IMG/VR virus record: IMGVR_UViG_3300044681_000956 | Coordinates: 1-30,775 of that record | Source: a virus | Length of the DNA stretch: 30,775 bases | Direction: 5' to 3' (one strand) | In this document: positions 8,093-16,071 of the stretch, piece after piece | Numbering within the stretch: the first letter of the stretch is position 1 | Layout: every line of letters begins with the position of its first letter | Program-made: the position numbers and the translations under genes | The notes under the pieces: generated by a model | What the model was told of the DNA's origin: nothing | The model's input: the letters and a program-made list of their open reading frames with translations, nothing else | Database searches by the model: none

Positions 8093-8436
8093 TTTATATA
8101 ATCCTTTTCAGGGTTTTTCATAAGGTTGATAAGCAGGGGAAGGATCAGACCTTCTAGCTTCTTCAGTTTTTCCTGACTTTCACGTTCAATCAGAACTCGG
8201 TGAGCATCGGCATCAAAAGATCCCGAGCCAACACTGGCCTGTACAAATTCTTCAAGTCTGTCTATCTTGCCGTAGAGATCCTGAAGTATACGACCAAATT
8301 TTTCTAGCTCTTCGCTAACAGGTTGAACAATTTCTTCGGTTTTGACTACAGGTTTTTCTACAACCTGTTCTTCGCTGTCTACTGCGGTAAAACCAAAATC
8401 AAAGTTATCATACTCAGCCAGTATGTTTTTGTCCAT
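8020..8436 (-). CDS. Conserved phage protein of unknown function
   Basis: The 138-residue protein has an acidic, disordered-looking N-terminus, a helical centre (LEKFGRILQDLYGKIDRLEEF) and a C-terminal block LPLLINLMKNPEKDYIKWPN followed by a short helix. The K-N-P-E-K-x-Y-I-x-W-P-N-R block resembles one I associate with T4-like marine phages, where function is unknown; that link is from memory. It overlaps the end of def by 23 bases and its own 3' end overlaps the next gene by 73 bases. Confidence 0.65.
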   Translation of the reverse strand: MDKNILAEYDNFDFGFTAVDSEEQVVEKPVVKTEEIVQPVSEELEKFGRILQDLYGKIDRLEEFVQASVGSGSFDADAHRVLIERESQEKLKKLEGLILPLLINLMKNPEKDYIKWPNRVSVIESQMQKILAITRPAT

Positions 8437-8995
8437 CTTCGTGTGCCTTTAGCAATGTTTGTAGGGCGTGTTTCCTGATTAGTTGTTTACGCTGTTTTTC
8501 ATAGCGTTCTTTGGCCATCCTGAGTTTGAGCTTGCTGGCTCCAACTGTAAAATCACGTCCTTGCATGTGTTCATATTCATGCTGGAAAATTCTGGCACTA
8601 AGACCAGCATACTCTAGTTCTCTGAGCTCGCCCTCAACGTTCTGATAACGAACAAGAATTCGTGGAGGTCTCTTGATGTACATTTGCAGGCCTGGATAGC
8701 TAAGACATCCTTCTCTGAAGGTGTCGGGCTCGCCACGAAACTCTACAATCTCGGGATTGACGATAACCACGTTATTGTCTGCTGTGCCCATGACGAACAT
8801 TCTATAGGGCAAACCCACCTGGTTGGCACTTAGACCAACACCGCCGAGCTCAACCATCTTGTTGGCCAGAACCTGCCCCAGTCTTTTTACGTCATCGGGG
8901 TCGTGTTCGGCAAAATTGAATGGCAACAGTTGGTTGCGCATAATCGGAGTTTCTGGATCTACAAGATTGAGCTGGTCCTGACGAATAAGTATCAT
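8414..8995 (-). CDS. def: Peptide deformylase
   Basis: The 193-residue enzyme removes the formyl group from N-terminal methionine of new proteins. All three family motifs are visible: G-V-G-L-S-A-N-Q-V-G (52-61), E-G-C97-L-S-Y-P (95-101) and Q-H139-E140-Y-E-H143-M-Q-G. C97, H139 and H143 are the metal ligands and E140 is the catalytic acid. The start codon overlaps the gene 46 stop as ATGA. Phage deformylases are common in marine T4 relatives, where they are thought to sustain protein maturation late in infection. This copy has the usual length for a full enzyme. Confidence 0.95.
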   Translation of the reverse strand: MILIRQDQLNLVDPETPIMRNQLLPFNFAEHDPDDVKRLGQVLANKMVELGGVGLSANQVGLPYRMFVMGTADNNVVIVNPEIVEFRGEPDTFREGCLSYPGLQMYIKRPPRILVRYQNVEGELRELEYAGLSARIFQHEYEHMQGRDFTVGASKLKLRMAKERYEKQRKQLIRKHALQTLLKAHEDGQKHTG

Positions 8996-10713
8996 GATAG
9001 TTTGATCTGGCTATAATTTTGATGTTTTTCAAATCGGATCTGGCTTCTGAACTTATCGAAAAGCTGATCCCCCTTATGACTAATTACAAACACATTGGTT
9101 TCTTCGCCCAAGGTATTCACAAGATTCATGACATAATCTGTACCATTGTTGTCCAGGCTGCTGTCAAATACTTCGTCCAGGATGAGTAAATTGCTGCTGG
9201 CACTGTTCTTCATCTTGGCTATGGTACGCCAGGTGAACAATAGGGCCAGGTCAATGCGTTGCTTTTCACCTTCGCTGAAGCTGGCATAGCTAAAATCGTC
9301 TCTGTGGCGACTACGAATTACTTCCTTGAAGGTCTCATCCAATTCAAAACTCACAAAGAAGTCCATGGCGGCTAGGTATTTATTGACCAGCTTATTGATC
9401 ACAGGCAGATATTGTCTAATGATCTTGGTCTTGATACCTGTGTCCTTGAGCAGACTACTGGCGGCTTCGTGGTAATATCTATCTTCGTTGAGCTTGGTTT
9501 TTTCCGTGGCCTGATCAACAACTTCCTTGGCCATGGTTTTGAGCTTGGCTCTTTCTTCGGTTAGTAAAACTAACTCTTGCTCGTCATTGTTAGTATCGAC
9601 CTGAATTTTTCTGAGGTAGTTCTGACTGGCAATGATCTCACTATTGGTATGCACAATCTCACTCTGAATTTCAGCCATGCGTTCCCGAGTATCAAGTATG
9701 GTTTCCAGACGTTCCTCGATGGCCTGCATCTTGGTGGTTATGCTCTGTATTGCAGTTTCTACTTCGGAAATCTTGTGTGTATGCTTGCCTATGGTTGTTT
9801 GCTTTAGTTCTTCGCTTATGCCCTGATTACAGGTAGGGCAGTTGTCATGATCTTCATAAAAGGCAATTTCGTCCTGAGCTCTTTGTAGTCTGGTTCTGAG
9901 TTCTTTGACCAGTCTCTGGTACTCGACTCTTTTCTCTGCAATGTCATCGTTGTCGGCAATGCTCTCTTCCAGGCTGACAAAATTAGTATTCAGAATGGTA
10001 ACATGAGCCTGTAGGTTTGCAATATTGCCGCTTAGATCAGTCATGCGAAGTTCGGCTTCGTCTCTGCGCTTCTTTTCGTCAGCCTCGAGCTTTTTGATAT
10101 AATCCTGCTGTATACGAGCCTTTTGTTTACCTACTTCGATGCGGTTATCCAGATCCTTGATCTGGTCCTTGAGAGTGCTGAGTTTGTCTTTTAGAACATT
10201 GTTCATGACAGTGAAGATCTGAATATCCAGAATATCTTCGATGATTTCGCGTCTATGGCTAGGCGGCAACTGCATGAACGGCGTAAAACTAGCACTACCC
10301 AGAATAACAATCTGAGTAAAAGACTTGTAGTTCAGCTTTAGGATCTGCTCTTCCAAAATCTTTTGATAATCTCGACTGGCTGCATCCTGATTCAGGATTT
10401 CATCATTGCAATAGATTTCAAAGATAGCTGGCTTGATACCACGACGGACCAGATAGGATTTTTTCCCTACACTGAACTGCATTTCCACAACACAGTTCTT
10501 CTGGTTGATGGAGTTGACTAACTGTGGCTTATTGATATTTCGGAATGGCTTTCCAAACAAAGAAAAACAGATGGCGTCAAGTATGGTACTTTTACCTGCG
10601 CCATTCTCACCAACAATCAGTGTGCTAAAACTACGATCTAATCTGATTTCGGTAAACTGATTTCCTGTACTTAGGAAGTTCTTCCATCGAACAGTATGAA
10701 ATTTTATACTCAT
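8992..10713 (-). CDS. 46: gp46 recombination endonuclease subunit (Rad50/SbcC-like)
   Basis: The 573-residue ATPase pairs with gp47 to resect DNA ends for recombination-dependent replication and host DNA breakdown in T4. Walker A G-E-N-G-A-G-K-S-T is at 35-43. Two long coiled-coil arms flank a zinc-hook C-P-T-C near residue 293. The ABC signature S-F-S-E-G-E-K-Q-R and Walker B L-L-I-L-D-E-V lie near the C-terminus. The ATG overlaps the gp47 stop by four bases, so translation is coupled, as in T4. Confidence 0.96.
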   Translation of the reverse strand: MSIKFHTVRWKNFLSTGNQFTEIRLDRSFSTLIVGENGAGKSTILDAICFSLFGKPFRNINKPQLVNSINQKNCVVEMQFSVGKKSYLVRRGIKPAIFEIYCNDEILNQDAASRDYQKILEEQILKLNYKSFTQIVILGSASFTPFMQLPPSHRREIIEDILDIQIFTVMNNVLKDKLSTLKDQIKDLDNRIEVGKQKARIQQDYIKKLEADEKKRRDEAELRMTDLSGNIANLQAHVTILNTNFVSLEESIADNDDIAEKRVEYQRLVKELRTRLQRAQDEIAFYEDHDNCPTCNQGISEELKQTTIGKHTHKISEVETAIQSITTKMQAIEERLETILDTRERMAEIQSEIVHTNSEIIASQNYLRKIQVDTNNDEQELVLLTEERAKLKTMAKEVVDQATEKTKLNEDRYYHEAASSLLKDTGIKTKIIRQYLPVINKLVNKYLAAMDFFVSFELDETFKEVIRSRHRDDFSYASFSEGEKQRIDLALLFTWRTIAKMKNSASSNLLILDEVFDSSLDNNGTDYVMNLVNTLGEETNVFVISHKGDQLFDKFRSQIRFEKHQNYSQIKLS

Positions 10714-11768
10714 GAGCCTTCATAATCCTGAGCTTCAACATACAGGGTTTTCAGTAGAGTTTTTAGACGTTCTTTGTCAGCATCAGTTTCAATGCTGTCT
10801 ACATATTCACCTAGCAATGTCATGGTATCTTCGAGGTTTAGATTTTCTTCATCTATGGCTTCGCTCTCAAACTCACTGAAGTCCTCGATGATTTTCAATT
10901 CTAAGGGATTTACCTGATAGAGTCGATCTACCAAGGCATCAAACTCAGAAAAATTTGTCTTGTTAGCCACAATGAGCTTGACACTGCGATCCTGATAATG
11001 TGCTAGGTTTTTTATGGGCTCGGGGTTGTTTTTGTCGTCGTAAACAATTCGGTAAAACATTGAATTAGGATTTTCAATGAACTCAAGTTCATTAGAATCA
11101 GAACACCATATATGAAACCCCCTAGGATCATCGTAGTCGTTCCAGGTAAGTTCATAAGGATTCCCCAGATAGGTAATATTGCCCTTGGTACTGCGATGAT
11201 GGAAATGTCCTGAGAATACACGATCAAACTTTTCAAATGTCTGGGGATCAAAGCCGCCTTCACATTGCTGTCCGCGATGCATGATAAATCCTGTAATTTC
11301 CAGATGGCCAAACATGGTCTTGGCCTTGGTGTTTTTGATCATGTCCATGCAGTGCGCATAGTTATCAGTACAGATCCAGGGCATGAATAAAATTGGTCCG
11401 CACCGTAGGGTTTCTTCCCTGGGTGTATCAATCACTGTAATGTTAGGGTAGCTGTCCAGTAACAATCTTGGACTGTTTACGTCGTTGGTATTCTTGAAAA
11501 AGGTGTCATGATTTCCAACCAATAAGAACATCTGAATATTTCTTCTCTGAAGTTCGTCAAAGAAATACTCACGACAGTTCTTGAGTGTATTGAAATTTAT
11601 GTATTTGCGTCGATCAAAGATGTCACCTAGATGAATAATGTTCTTGATATTTCTGCGTTCAAGCTCAGGAAAGAAAGTCTCGGTATAAAACTTCCTAAAG
11701 TAATCATCGTATGATTGGTTGTCTGATCTTGCTCCGAAATGCGTATCTGTTATGAGAGCGAATTGCAT
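10710..11768 (-). CDS. 47: gp47 recombination endonuclease subunit (Mre11/SbcD-like)
   Basis: The 352-residue nuclease has the calcineurin-type phosphoesterase motifs in order: D8-T-H10-F-G, H-L-G-D49-I-F-D-R-R, L-V-G-N-H-D-T, and later G-H-L-E and S-G-H-F-H-H. These residues bind two metal ions for 3'-5' exonuclease and endonuclease activity. It forms a complex with gp46 encoded directly downstream. The ATG lies 19 bases inside the dadA-like gene, a compact but plausible overlap, because the protein begins with the canonical strand MQFALITDTHFG. Confidence 0.96.
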   Translation of the reverse strand: MQFALITDTHFGARSDNQSYDDYFRKFYTETFFPELERRNIKNIIHLGDIFDRRKYINFNTLKNCREYFFDELQRRNIQMFLLVGNHDTFFKNTNDVNSPRLLLDSYPNITVIDTPREETLRCGPILFMPWICTDNYAHCMDMIKNTKAKTMFGHLEITGFIMHRGQQCEGGFDPQTFEKFDRVFSGHFHHRSTKGNITYLGNPYELTWNDYDDPRGFHIWCSDSNELEFIENPNSMFYRIVYDDKNNPEPIKNLAHYQDRSVKLIVANKTNFSEFDALVDRLYQVNPLELKIIEDFSEFESEAIDEENLNLEDTMTLLGEYVDSIETDADKERLKTLLKTLYVEAQDYEGS

Positions 11769-12937
11769 ATTTGATTGATAACCTTCATGGCTGTGGCGGG
11801 GGCCAGTGTCCAGCCCAGATGTCCATGACCGCCATTATAATAAACAGAATCTGAATTTCTAAACTTACCCCAGATAGGAAGCATGTCTGGACGCATGGGT
11901 CTCAAACAGGTCCAGCTTTCTGCATGGTGTGAGGTACGTATACCAACAAAATTACGATCCACCCAGTCATACAAGGGTTGCATTCGTTTCTGGTTCATGG
12001 TTTCATCATGCCCAGTAAACTCTGCTGTACCTGCTACTCTGAATCGATTGCCAAGAGTACTGCTTACAATCTTGGCATGTTCGTCTAAAAGACTAATCTT
12101 GGGTAAGTTATTGACATCGGACTCTATGGTAAGGCTGTATCCTTTTACAGGATAGATATTCAGGTTTTCTCCGAACCAGTGTCCCATCTGCTGTAACCCA
12201 GTGCCAGTGCAAATAACATAACGATCGGCCTCCAAGCCCAGAAGTTCATCTAGGCTGTTTATGGTCTGATTGAATGCAAGCTCAACGCCATGCTGGTCTT
12301 GCAGGTATTTCAATAGACTTCGACAAAATCTATGAGCATCTCCAGTGCTGTCCTCGGGTGTGTAAATACCGCCTACTAGGCCTACGAAGCTGATAAGTCT
12401 GGGTTCTAGACTAACTAATTTACTCACTGGGACATCGGTCCAGGTCAGCCCTGTCTGTTCAAATTCAGTCTGCAATTCCAGGGCAGCTGTATAGTCTTTC
12501 ATCTGTGTATACAGATGCAGTATTCCATGTTTGGCGTGATCTGTATCAGAAGCCAGGCCTGGAACAGTATCAAAGATTTCAGAATAAAGGTGACGTGCCT
12601 CTAGGCCTAGCTGTATTGTCTTGTGTGTATTTTCTCGTTGTCTGCCCAGGAATATCTCACCCATGAATTTCATGAGCCAGACATAACGATCAGGATCAAA
12701 ATCTGGACGAATTAGTAATGGAGCATTTTCCTTGCCTAGCCACTCCATGGCTTTACGAACATTGCTCCAACTATTCCAGACCTGACTATTACAAACACTT
12801 ATTTGGCCACCATTTGCATAACTACATTTGTTTGCCGCTGTTATGGCATCTACAACCTTGACTTCAAAACCTTTTTTTGCTGCATAATAAGCTGTGGTAA
12901 CTCCTACTACACCACTTCCTACAATTACAATTTTCAT
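11750..12937 (-). CDS. dadA-like: D-amino acid dehydrogenase-like FAD oxidoreductase
   Basis: The 395-residue protein matches DadA in layout. It has an N-terminal FAD-binding G-S-G-V-V-G (7-12) with the acidic V-V-D ending the second strand, then Y-A-N-G-G-Q-I-S, which is the DadA flavin-contact motif. The middle carries P-V-K-G-Y-S-L-T-I, and the C-terminus carries C-L-R-P-M-R-P-D and G-G-H-G-H-L-G-W-T. DadA oxidises D-amino acids to keto acids and ammonia and passes electrons to quinone. The ATG at 12937 overlaps the upstream stop as ATGA and has a GGAGG nine bases away; an ATG three codons earlier is too close to that site. Length is near that of bacterial DadA (about 430). Finding it between a MazG-like gene and gene 47 is unusual for a T4 relative. 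Confidence 0.88.
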   Translation of the reverse strand: MKIVIVGSGVVGVTTAYYAAKKGFEVKVVDAITAANKCSYANGGQISVCNSQVWNSWSNVRKAMEWLGKENAPLLIRPDFDPDRYVWLMKFMGEIFLGRQRENTHKTIQLGLEARHLYSEIFDTVPGLASDTDHAKHGILHLYTQMKDYTAALELQTEFEQTGLTWTDVPVSKLVSLEPRLISFVGLVGGIYTPEDSTGDAHRFCRSLLKYLQDQHGVELAFNQTINSLDELLGLEADRYVICTGTGLQQMGHWFGENLNIYPVKGYSLTIESDVNNLPKISLLDEHAKIVSSTLGNRFRVAGTAEFTGHDETMNQKRMQPLYDWVDRNFVGIRTSHHAESWTCLRPMRPDMLPIWGKFRNSDSVYYNGGHGHLGWTLAPATAMKVINQICNSLS

Positions 12938-13281
12938 GAAGCACATGCCTCCGAAACTATGGTCATCAAATTAGTATGTGAACACTTGATAAACTTCTTG
13001 TGTATGGTAATTGGTAAATCTGCAGGTCTCTCTGTGGACTTTTTCTTTTCTCCTTTGAGATCCAGATAATCGTCGCTTAGACCTACGGTAAACTTTTCTC
13101 CGTACTGAGCATACACCCAGGCCGCGCTCATGAGCAGACAGGCTATGACAGTACTTGGATTCTCAATATTGTTATCGTCACAAAATTTTAGAGTTAGTTT
13201 CTTATATCTAAGAAGCTCATCAACCAAAAAAATCTGAAATGCGATATACTCAACAGTATCTTGTCGTTCCCAGGGTTGCAT
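12934..13281 (-). CDS. Hypothetical protein, 115 residues
   Basis: The product has an alpha-helical first half (VEYIAFQIFLVDELLRYKKL), a small hydrophobic segment (VIACLLMSAAWVYAQ) too short for a sure membrane anchor, and a lysine-rich loop (LKGEKKKSTERP). An AGGACTAGT leader precedes the ATG and the stop overlaps the dadA-like start as ATGA. I do not recognise the family. Tight coupling to the MazG-like gene and the dehydrogenase argues that it is real and co-translated with them. Confidence 0.6.
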   Translation of the reverse strand: MQPWERQDTVEYIAFQIFLVDELLRYKKLTLKFCDDNNIENPSTVIACLLMSAAWVYAQYGEKFTVGLSDDYLDLKGEKKKSTERPADLPITIHKKFIKCSHTNLMTIVSEACAS

Positions 13282-13289
13282 ACTAGTCC

Positions 13290-13679
13290 TTAGTTATTGT
13301 CGTCTGGTATAGCCTCGTCTACAAAAGGTTCCAGATTTGGAGGTAGCCAGCCCTCGGGCTTTAGAACTTTGCCGTCATGCCGCTTGGTTACCTTACCTGT
13401 TTCTGGATCGATTTTATCGAAATTACTTCTCATAACTTCGAGCCACGCTCCTTCTCCAAATGCACCTAGACTGTGGATTGCTCCTACAGTAACAACTAAA
13501 ATATCAATCAGAGCATCTAACTGTTCTACTCTGTTATTATCAGCAATGGCCTGATCTAGTTCAGCCTTTTCTTCACCAATGAGGTTATGATATAATTGGA
13601 ATTGTTTGGCATTATACACGCCTACGGTCTGATCGCAGGCCTGCATAAAGGATGATTGATCTTCAAAAACATTGGGCAT
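13290..13679 (-). CDS. MazG-like / all-alpha nucleotide pyrophosphohydrolase
   Basis: The 129-residue protein has the all-alpha NTP-PPase pattern: E36-E37-x-x-E40 on one helix and D55-x-x-x-D59 on the next (EEKAELDQAI, LDALIDILV). These carboxylates bind magnesium for cleavage of nucleoside triphosphates to monophosphates. The C-terminal tail, with N-F-D-K-I-D followed by G-K-V-L-K-P-E-G-W-x-P-P, is typical of phage members of this group. Such enzymes may clean nucleotide pools or adjust (p)ppGpp. It follows queD after seven bases with a GAGG ribosome binding site overlapping the queD stop. Confidence 0.82.
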   Translation of the reverse strand: MPNVFEDQSSFMQACDQTVGVYNAKQFQLYHNLIGEEKAELDQAIADNNRVEQLDALIDILVVTVGAIHSLGAFGEGAWLEVMRSNFDKIDPETGKVTKRHDGKVLKPEGWLPPNLEPFVDEAIPDDNN

Positions 13680-13686
13680 GATTACC

Positions 13687-14205
13687 TCAGATAAGTTCTT
13701 CGTTCCAGTGTCTGTATCCTTCTCTGAAAGCCATGTTGCTTTGTGTTTCGCGAACTTCTACTCGAAAACACCAGAGGCGATCTGCTTCTCCAGGACCCCA
13801 GCAATCAGGAATATACACACCATTGACAAATTTATATAACATGTCAGCCAGGCCTTCGCAACCCAGTCTGGGCAGGATGGTTAGCTTGGCCATTTTCTTT
13901 TCTTGCAGCAGCTTGAAGGTTTCAAGCTCTGGATCATCTTCGGCCACCAGCAAAGTATGATCAAACTGATCTTCTAAAATTCCCTTGAGTTCTTTTAGTC
14001 CGCCGTAGTCTGCTGCCCAGTTACGAACATCCAGATTATCAGTACCAAAAAAGAACTTCATGCTAAAACTGTAACCATGAATTAGATTACAATGACTGTC
14101 TGCCCTCCATTGTCTATAAGCACAGGGAAACGCGTCATGATATTCCTTGGTGCTAACAAACTTGTATGGATGAGGACTATGAGCTGGGGCTGGCGGTAGG
14201 TACAT
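13687..14205 (-). CDS. queD-like: QueD/PTPS-type 6-carboxytetrahydropterin synthase, divergent
   Basis: The 172-residue T-fold enzyme should convert dihydroneopterin triphosphate to 6-carboxytetrahydropterin on the way to preQ0. Visible motifs are H38-C39-N-L-I-H43-G-Y45 (in place of C-x-x-x-x-H-G-H), D-Y-G-G-L-K-E-L-K (the V-D-F-x-x-L-K element), F-D-H-T-L-L with the catalytic His, C-E-G-L-A and V-E-V-R-E-T. The usual second H of HGH is Tyr and the segment F-P-C-A-Y-R-Q-W has Tyr where related enzymes usually have a zinc His, so the metal site is altered. It is preceded by a CATAAATA late-promoter variant and a leader shared with dpdA. Function in 7-deazaguanine synthesis rests on its company with folE, queE and dpdA. 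Confidence 0.8.
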   Translation of the reverse strand: MYLPPAPAHSPHPYKFVSTKEYHDAFPCAYRQWRADSHCNLIHGYSFSMKFFFGTDNLDVRNWAADYGGLKELKGILEDQFDHTLLVAEDDPELETFKLLQEKKMAKLTILPRLGCEGLADMLYKFVNGVYIPDCWGPGEADRLWCFRVEVRETQSNMAFREGYRHWNEELI

Positions 14206-14218
14206 CTTTTCTTCCTAG

Positions 14219-14226
14219 TATTTATG
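14219..14226 (-). promoter_or_regulatory. Variant late promoter before queD
   Basis: The minus strand reads CATAAATA, one base off the late consensus, 14 bases before the queD ATG. The AAATACTAGGAAG that follows is shared with the dpdA leader. Confidence 0.4.
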
Positions 14227-15274
14227 AAATTAGTAGGTTGTACATGACATTGGCGTTTAGGTAATTCTCACTAAGTATTCTTTGTTGTTCTTTTAGTGCG
14301 TCCTGATACTTTTCGGGGTGCATGAGTCTGTCATTGATTACATTGATTAGATCATACTTGTGTATCTTATAATTTTCTGGTGTATCCGTCCAGTTGCTGG
14401 GATACAGGAATTCAGGCAAATACATTTCTGCATAGCTGCACCGCTTTGGCAGTACAGGTATGGTATTTAGCATAACTGCTTCCATGATGCTAATGCCCAG
14501 ATTTTCATGCAGACTGCAGCTAAAGATTACCTGACTACGAGCCAGTTTTCTATAATAGGCATCCTTGTCCAGTCCTAGCTTCTGAGTAATAATCCAGGGA
14601 ACTTCTTGCCCATAGGTCTGGGCCAGATCTTCGGCAATCTCGGGCTGCTTGTCGGCATTGTATCTATGCGGCCAGATTACACTGGTGTCTTTGTTGGATG
14701 TAGCATTTCGAATTGCGTTCAGGCCCCCAATGAGTTCCTGATGTGGTTGTCCAGAGACTATGGCCTTTTTACTGGGCTCTCCCTGAAGATTCAGAACTCT
14801 GAGAAACATGTTTTTGTGAAACTCAGTGGCAAAATAGTTATAGTCACAGGCATGGAACCAGGCCTTTTCCTGATGCCAGGGCCAGGGCTTGGTCATCTTC
14901 ATGCCCAGAATGTCAGTGGCATCATAGGCACCAGCATGCCAGATACCATGAATCTCTACGGGTATGTCCAAAAGGTCGCTCATGTATCTAATAGCAGTCA
15001 CAGCAAAATTCCAGGCGTCAGTTACCAAAAACTTGTCGCCTGGTCTAACTTTTCCTGCACTAAACAATTCGCTAATCTTCTTGACCTGACTGGCCTTATA
15101 AAAATTTGTAGCACCAAAATCCAAGAAGGCACCAGTACTGGTTCCTTCGGGAATGGCGTCGCCTGCAATAGTCTCTACCTGAGCATTTAGCTTCTGTAGA
15201 TCGATTGGAATATTATGAAACCATTGCAGGGTATAACGCTGATCAATAGGCTCAATGGGAACTATGTAGATCAT
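14222..15274 (-). CDS. GT-B glycosyltransferase (GT4-like)
   Basis: The 350-residue protein has two Rossmann-like halves. The C-terminal half carries the GT4-type donor site: V-I-F-S-C-S-L-H-E-N-L-G-I-S-I-M-E-A, with the E-x7-E spacing, followed by N-T-I-P-V-L-P. The ATG at 15274 overlaps the stop of the nucleotidyltransferase-cupin gene as ATGA; an earlier in-frame start would sit inside that gene. Because its direct neighbour makes an activated sugar and the surrounding genes concern DNA modification, it may glycosylate modified DNA, but a lipopolysaccharide or virion target is equally possible. Confidence 0.78.
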   Translation of the reverse strand: MIYIVPIEPIDQRYTLQWFHNIPIDLQKLNAQVETIAGDAIPEGTSTGAFLDFGATNFYKASQVKKISELFSAGKVRPGDKFLVTDAWNFAVTAIRYMSDLLDIPVEIHGIWHAGAYDATDILGMKMTKPWPWHQEKAWFHACDYNYFATEFHKNMFLRVLNLQGEPSKKAIVSGQPHQELIGGLNAIRNATSNKDTSVIWPHRYNADKQPEIAEDLAQTYGQEVPWIITQKLGLDKDAYYRKLARSQVIFSCSLHENLGISIMEAVMLNTIPVLPKRCSYAEMYLPEFLYPSNWTDTPENYKIHKYDLINVINDRLMHPEKYQDALKEQQRILSENYLNANVMYNLLIS

Positions 15275-16050
15275 GATTTTCTTTCGATATCCTCTTCCTG
15301 GCAAATATCTCCATATTGTATCTCAACTAGGTGCAAAGGTCGATTACTATTATTGATTAGCTGATGCCATTCTCTCTTTTGAATTGTAATTATTTCATGT
15401 TTGCGAATTGGCATGTAAAGACCGCCTGCACCAGAATCTGGTTCATCCAGGCTACTTCGAACCAGTGCGCCTTCGCCTTCGCTAACCATCCAGAGTTCAT
15501 TTCTAAGAAAATGTCTTTGCATACTTAGTTTCTGGCCTGGCTCCACAACCAACTCCTTGACCTTGGTTCCGCCGAGCTCGTACATAACTCGGTAATGTCC
15601 CCAGTTACGCTTGGTTATGGGCTGTTTCCATTCTTTGAGAATGGCACTACTGCTATTGGCCTTGTTTGAGCCTCCAACCCCAAACAGGAAACTCAGATTA
15701 TCATCCTCATAATCCATTTCGGGAATATTGTCTCGAGTTCTGTCTCCTCCATTGCAAAAGAATATCCTAGCTTCAGGATACATGCTACGCACAGTTTTGA
15801 TTGCATTTATAGCAGTTCCATTGGCATCATTGGGAAAGGTAATGGCATGATCTACCATGTTCAAATGACTTAGAACCGTCAGCCTTTCAGCCATTGGCAT
15901 AAAAGGCTTACCTTTTTTCGCAGTAAGCCATTCATCGCTGTTGGTTGCCACAACCAGTTTGTCTGCCATGCGTCTGGCAGAATCAAATAACTGAATGTGA
16001 CCACTGTGTACTGGATCAAATCCGCCTGAAACTAGGGCAATCTTTTCCAT
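15271..16050 (-). CDS. Cytidylyltransferase-like domain fused to a mannose-6-phosphate isomerase-type cupin
   Basis: Residues 1-147 form a nucleotidyltransferase of the HldE-C/TagD type: G-G-F-D-P-V-H15-S-G-H18 is the HxGH site, and an S-S-S segment near 133-137 replaces the usual I-S-S-T-x-x. Residues 150-259 form a cupin like the isomerase end of ManC: an H-x-R-x-E-x-W-pattern (QRHFLRNELW), H-Q-L-I-N-N and a terminal E-I-Q-Y-G-D-I-C-x-E-E-D-I-E-R. The combination suggests one polypeptide that makes and activates a sugar phosphate. An AGGAGT precedes the ATG. It is translationally coupled to the GT4-like gene, which likely uses its product. Confidence 0.82.
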   Translation of the reverse strand: MEKIALVSGGFDPVHSGHIQLFDSARRMADKLVVATNSDEWLTAKKGKPFMPMAERLTVLSHLNMVDHAITFPNDANGTAINAIKTVRSMYPEARIFFCNGGDRTRDNIPEMDYEDDNLSFLFGVGGSNKANSSSAILKEWKQPITKRNWGHYRVMYELGGTKVKELVVEPGQKLSMQRHFLRNELWMVSEGEGALVRSSLDEPDSGAGGLYMPIRKHEIITIQKREWHQLINNSNRPLHLVEIQYGDICQEEDIERKS

Positions 16051-16071
16051 GTTTTTACTCCTTATTTTTCC

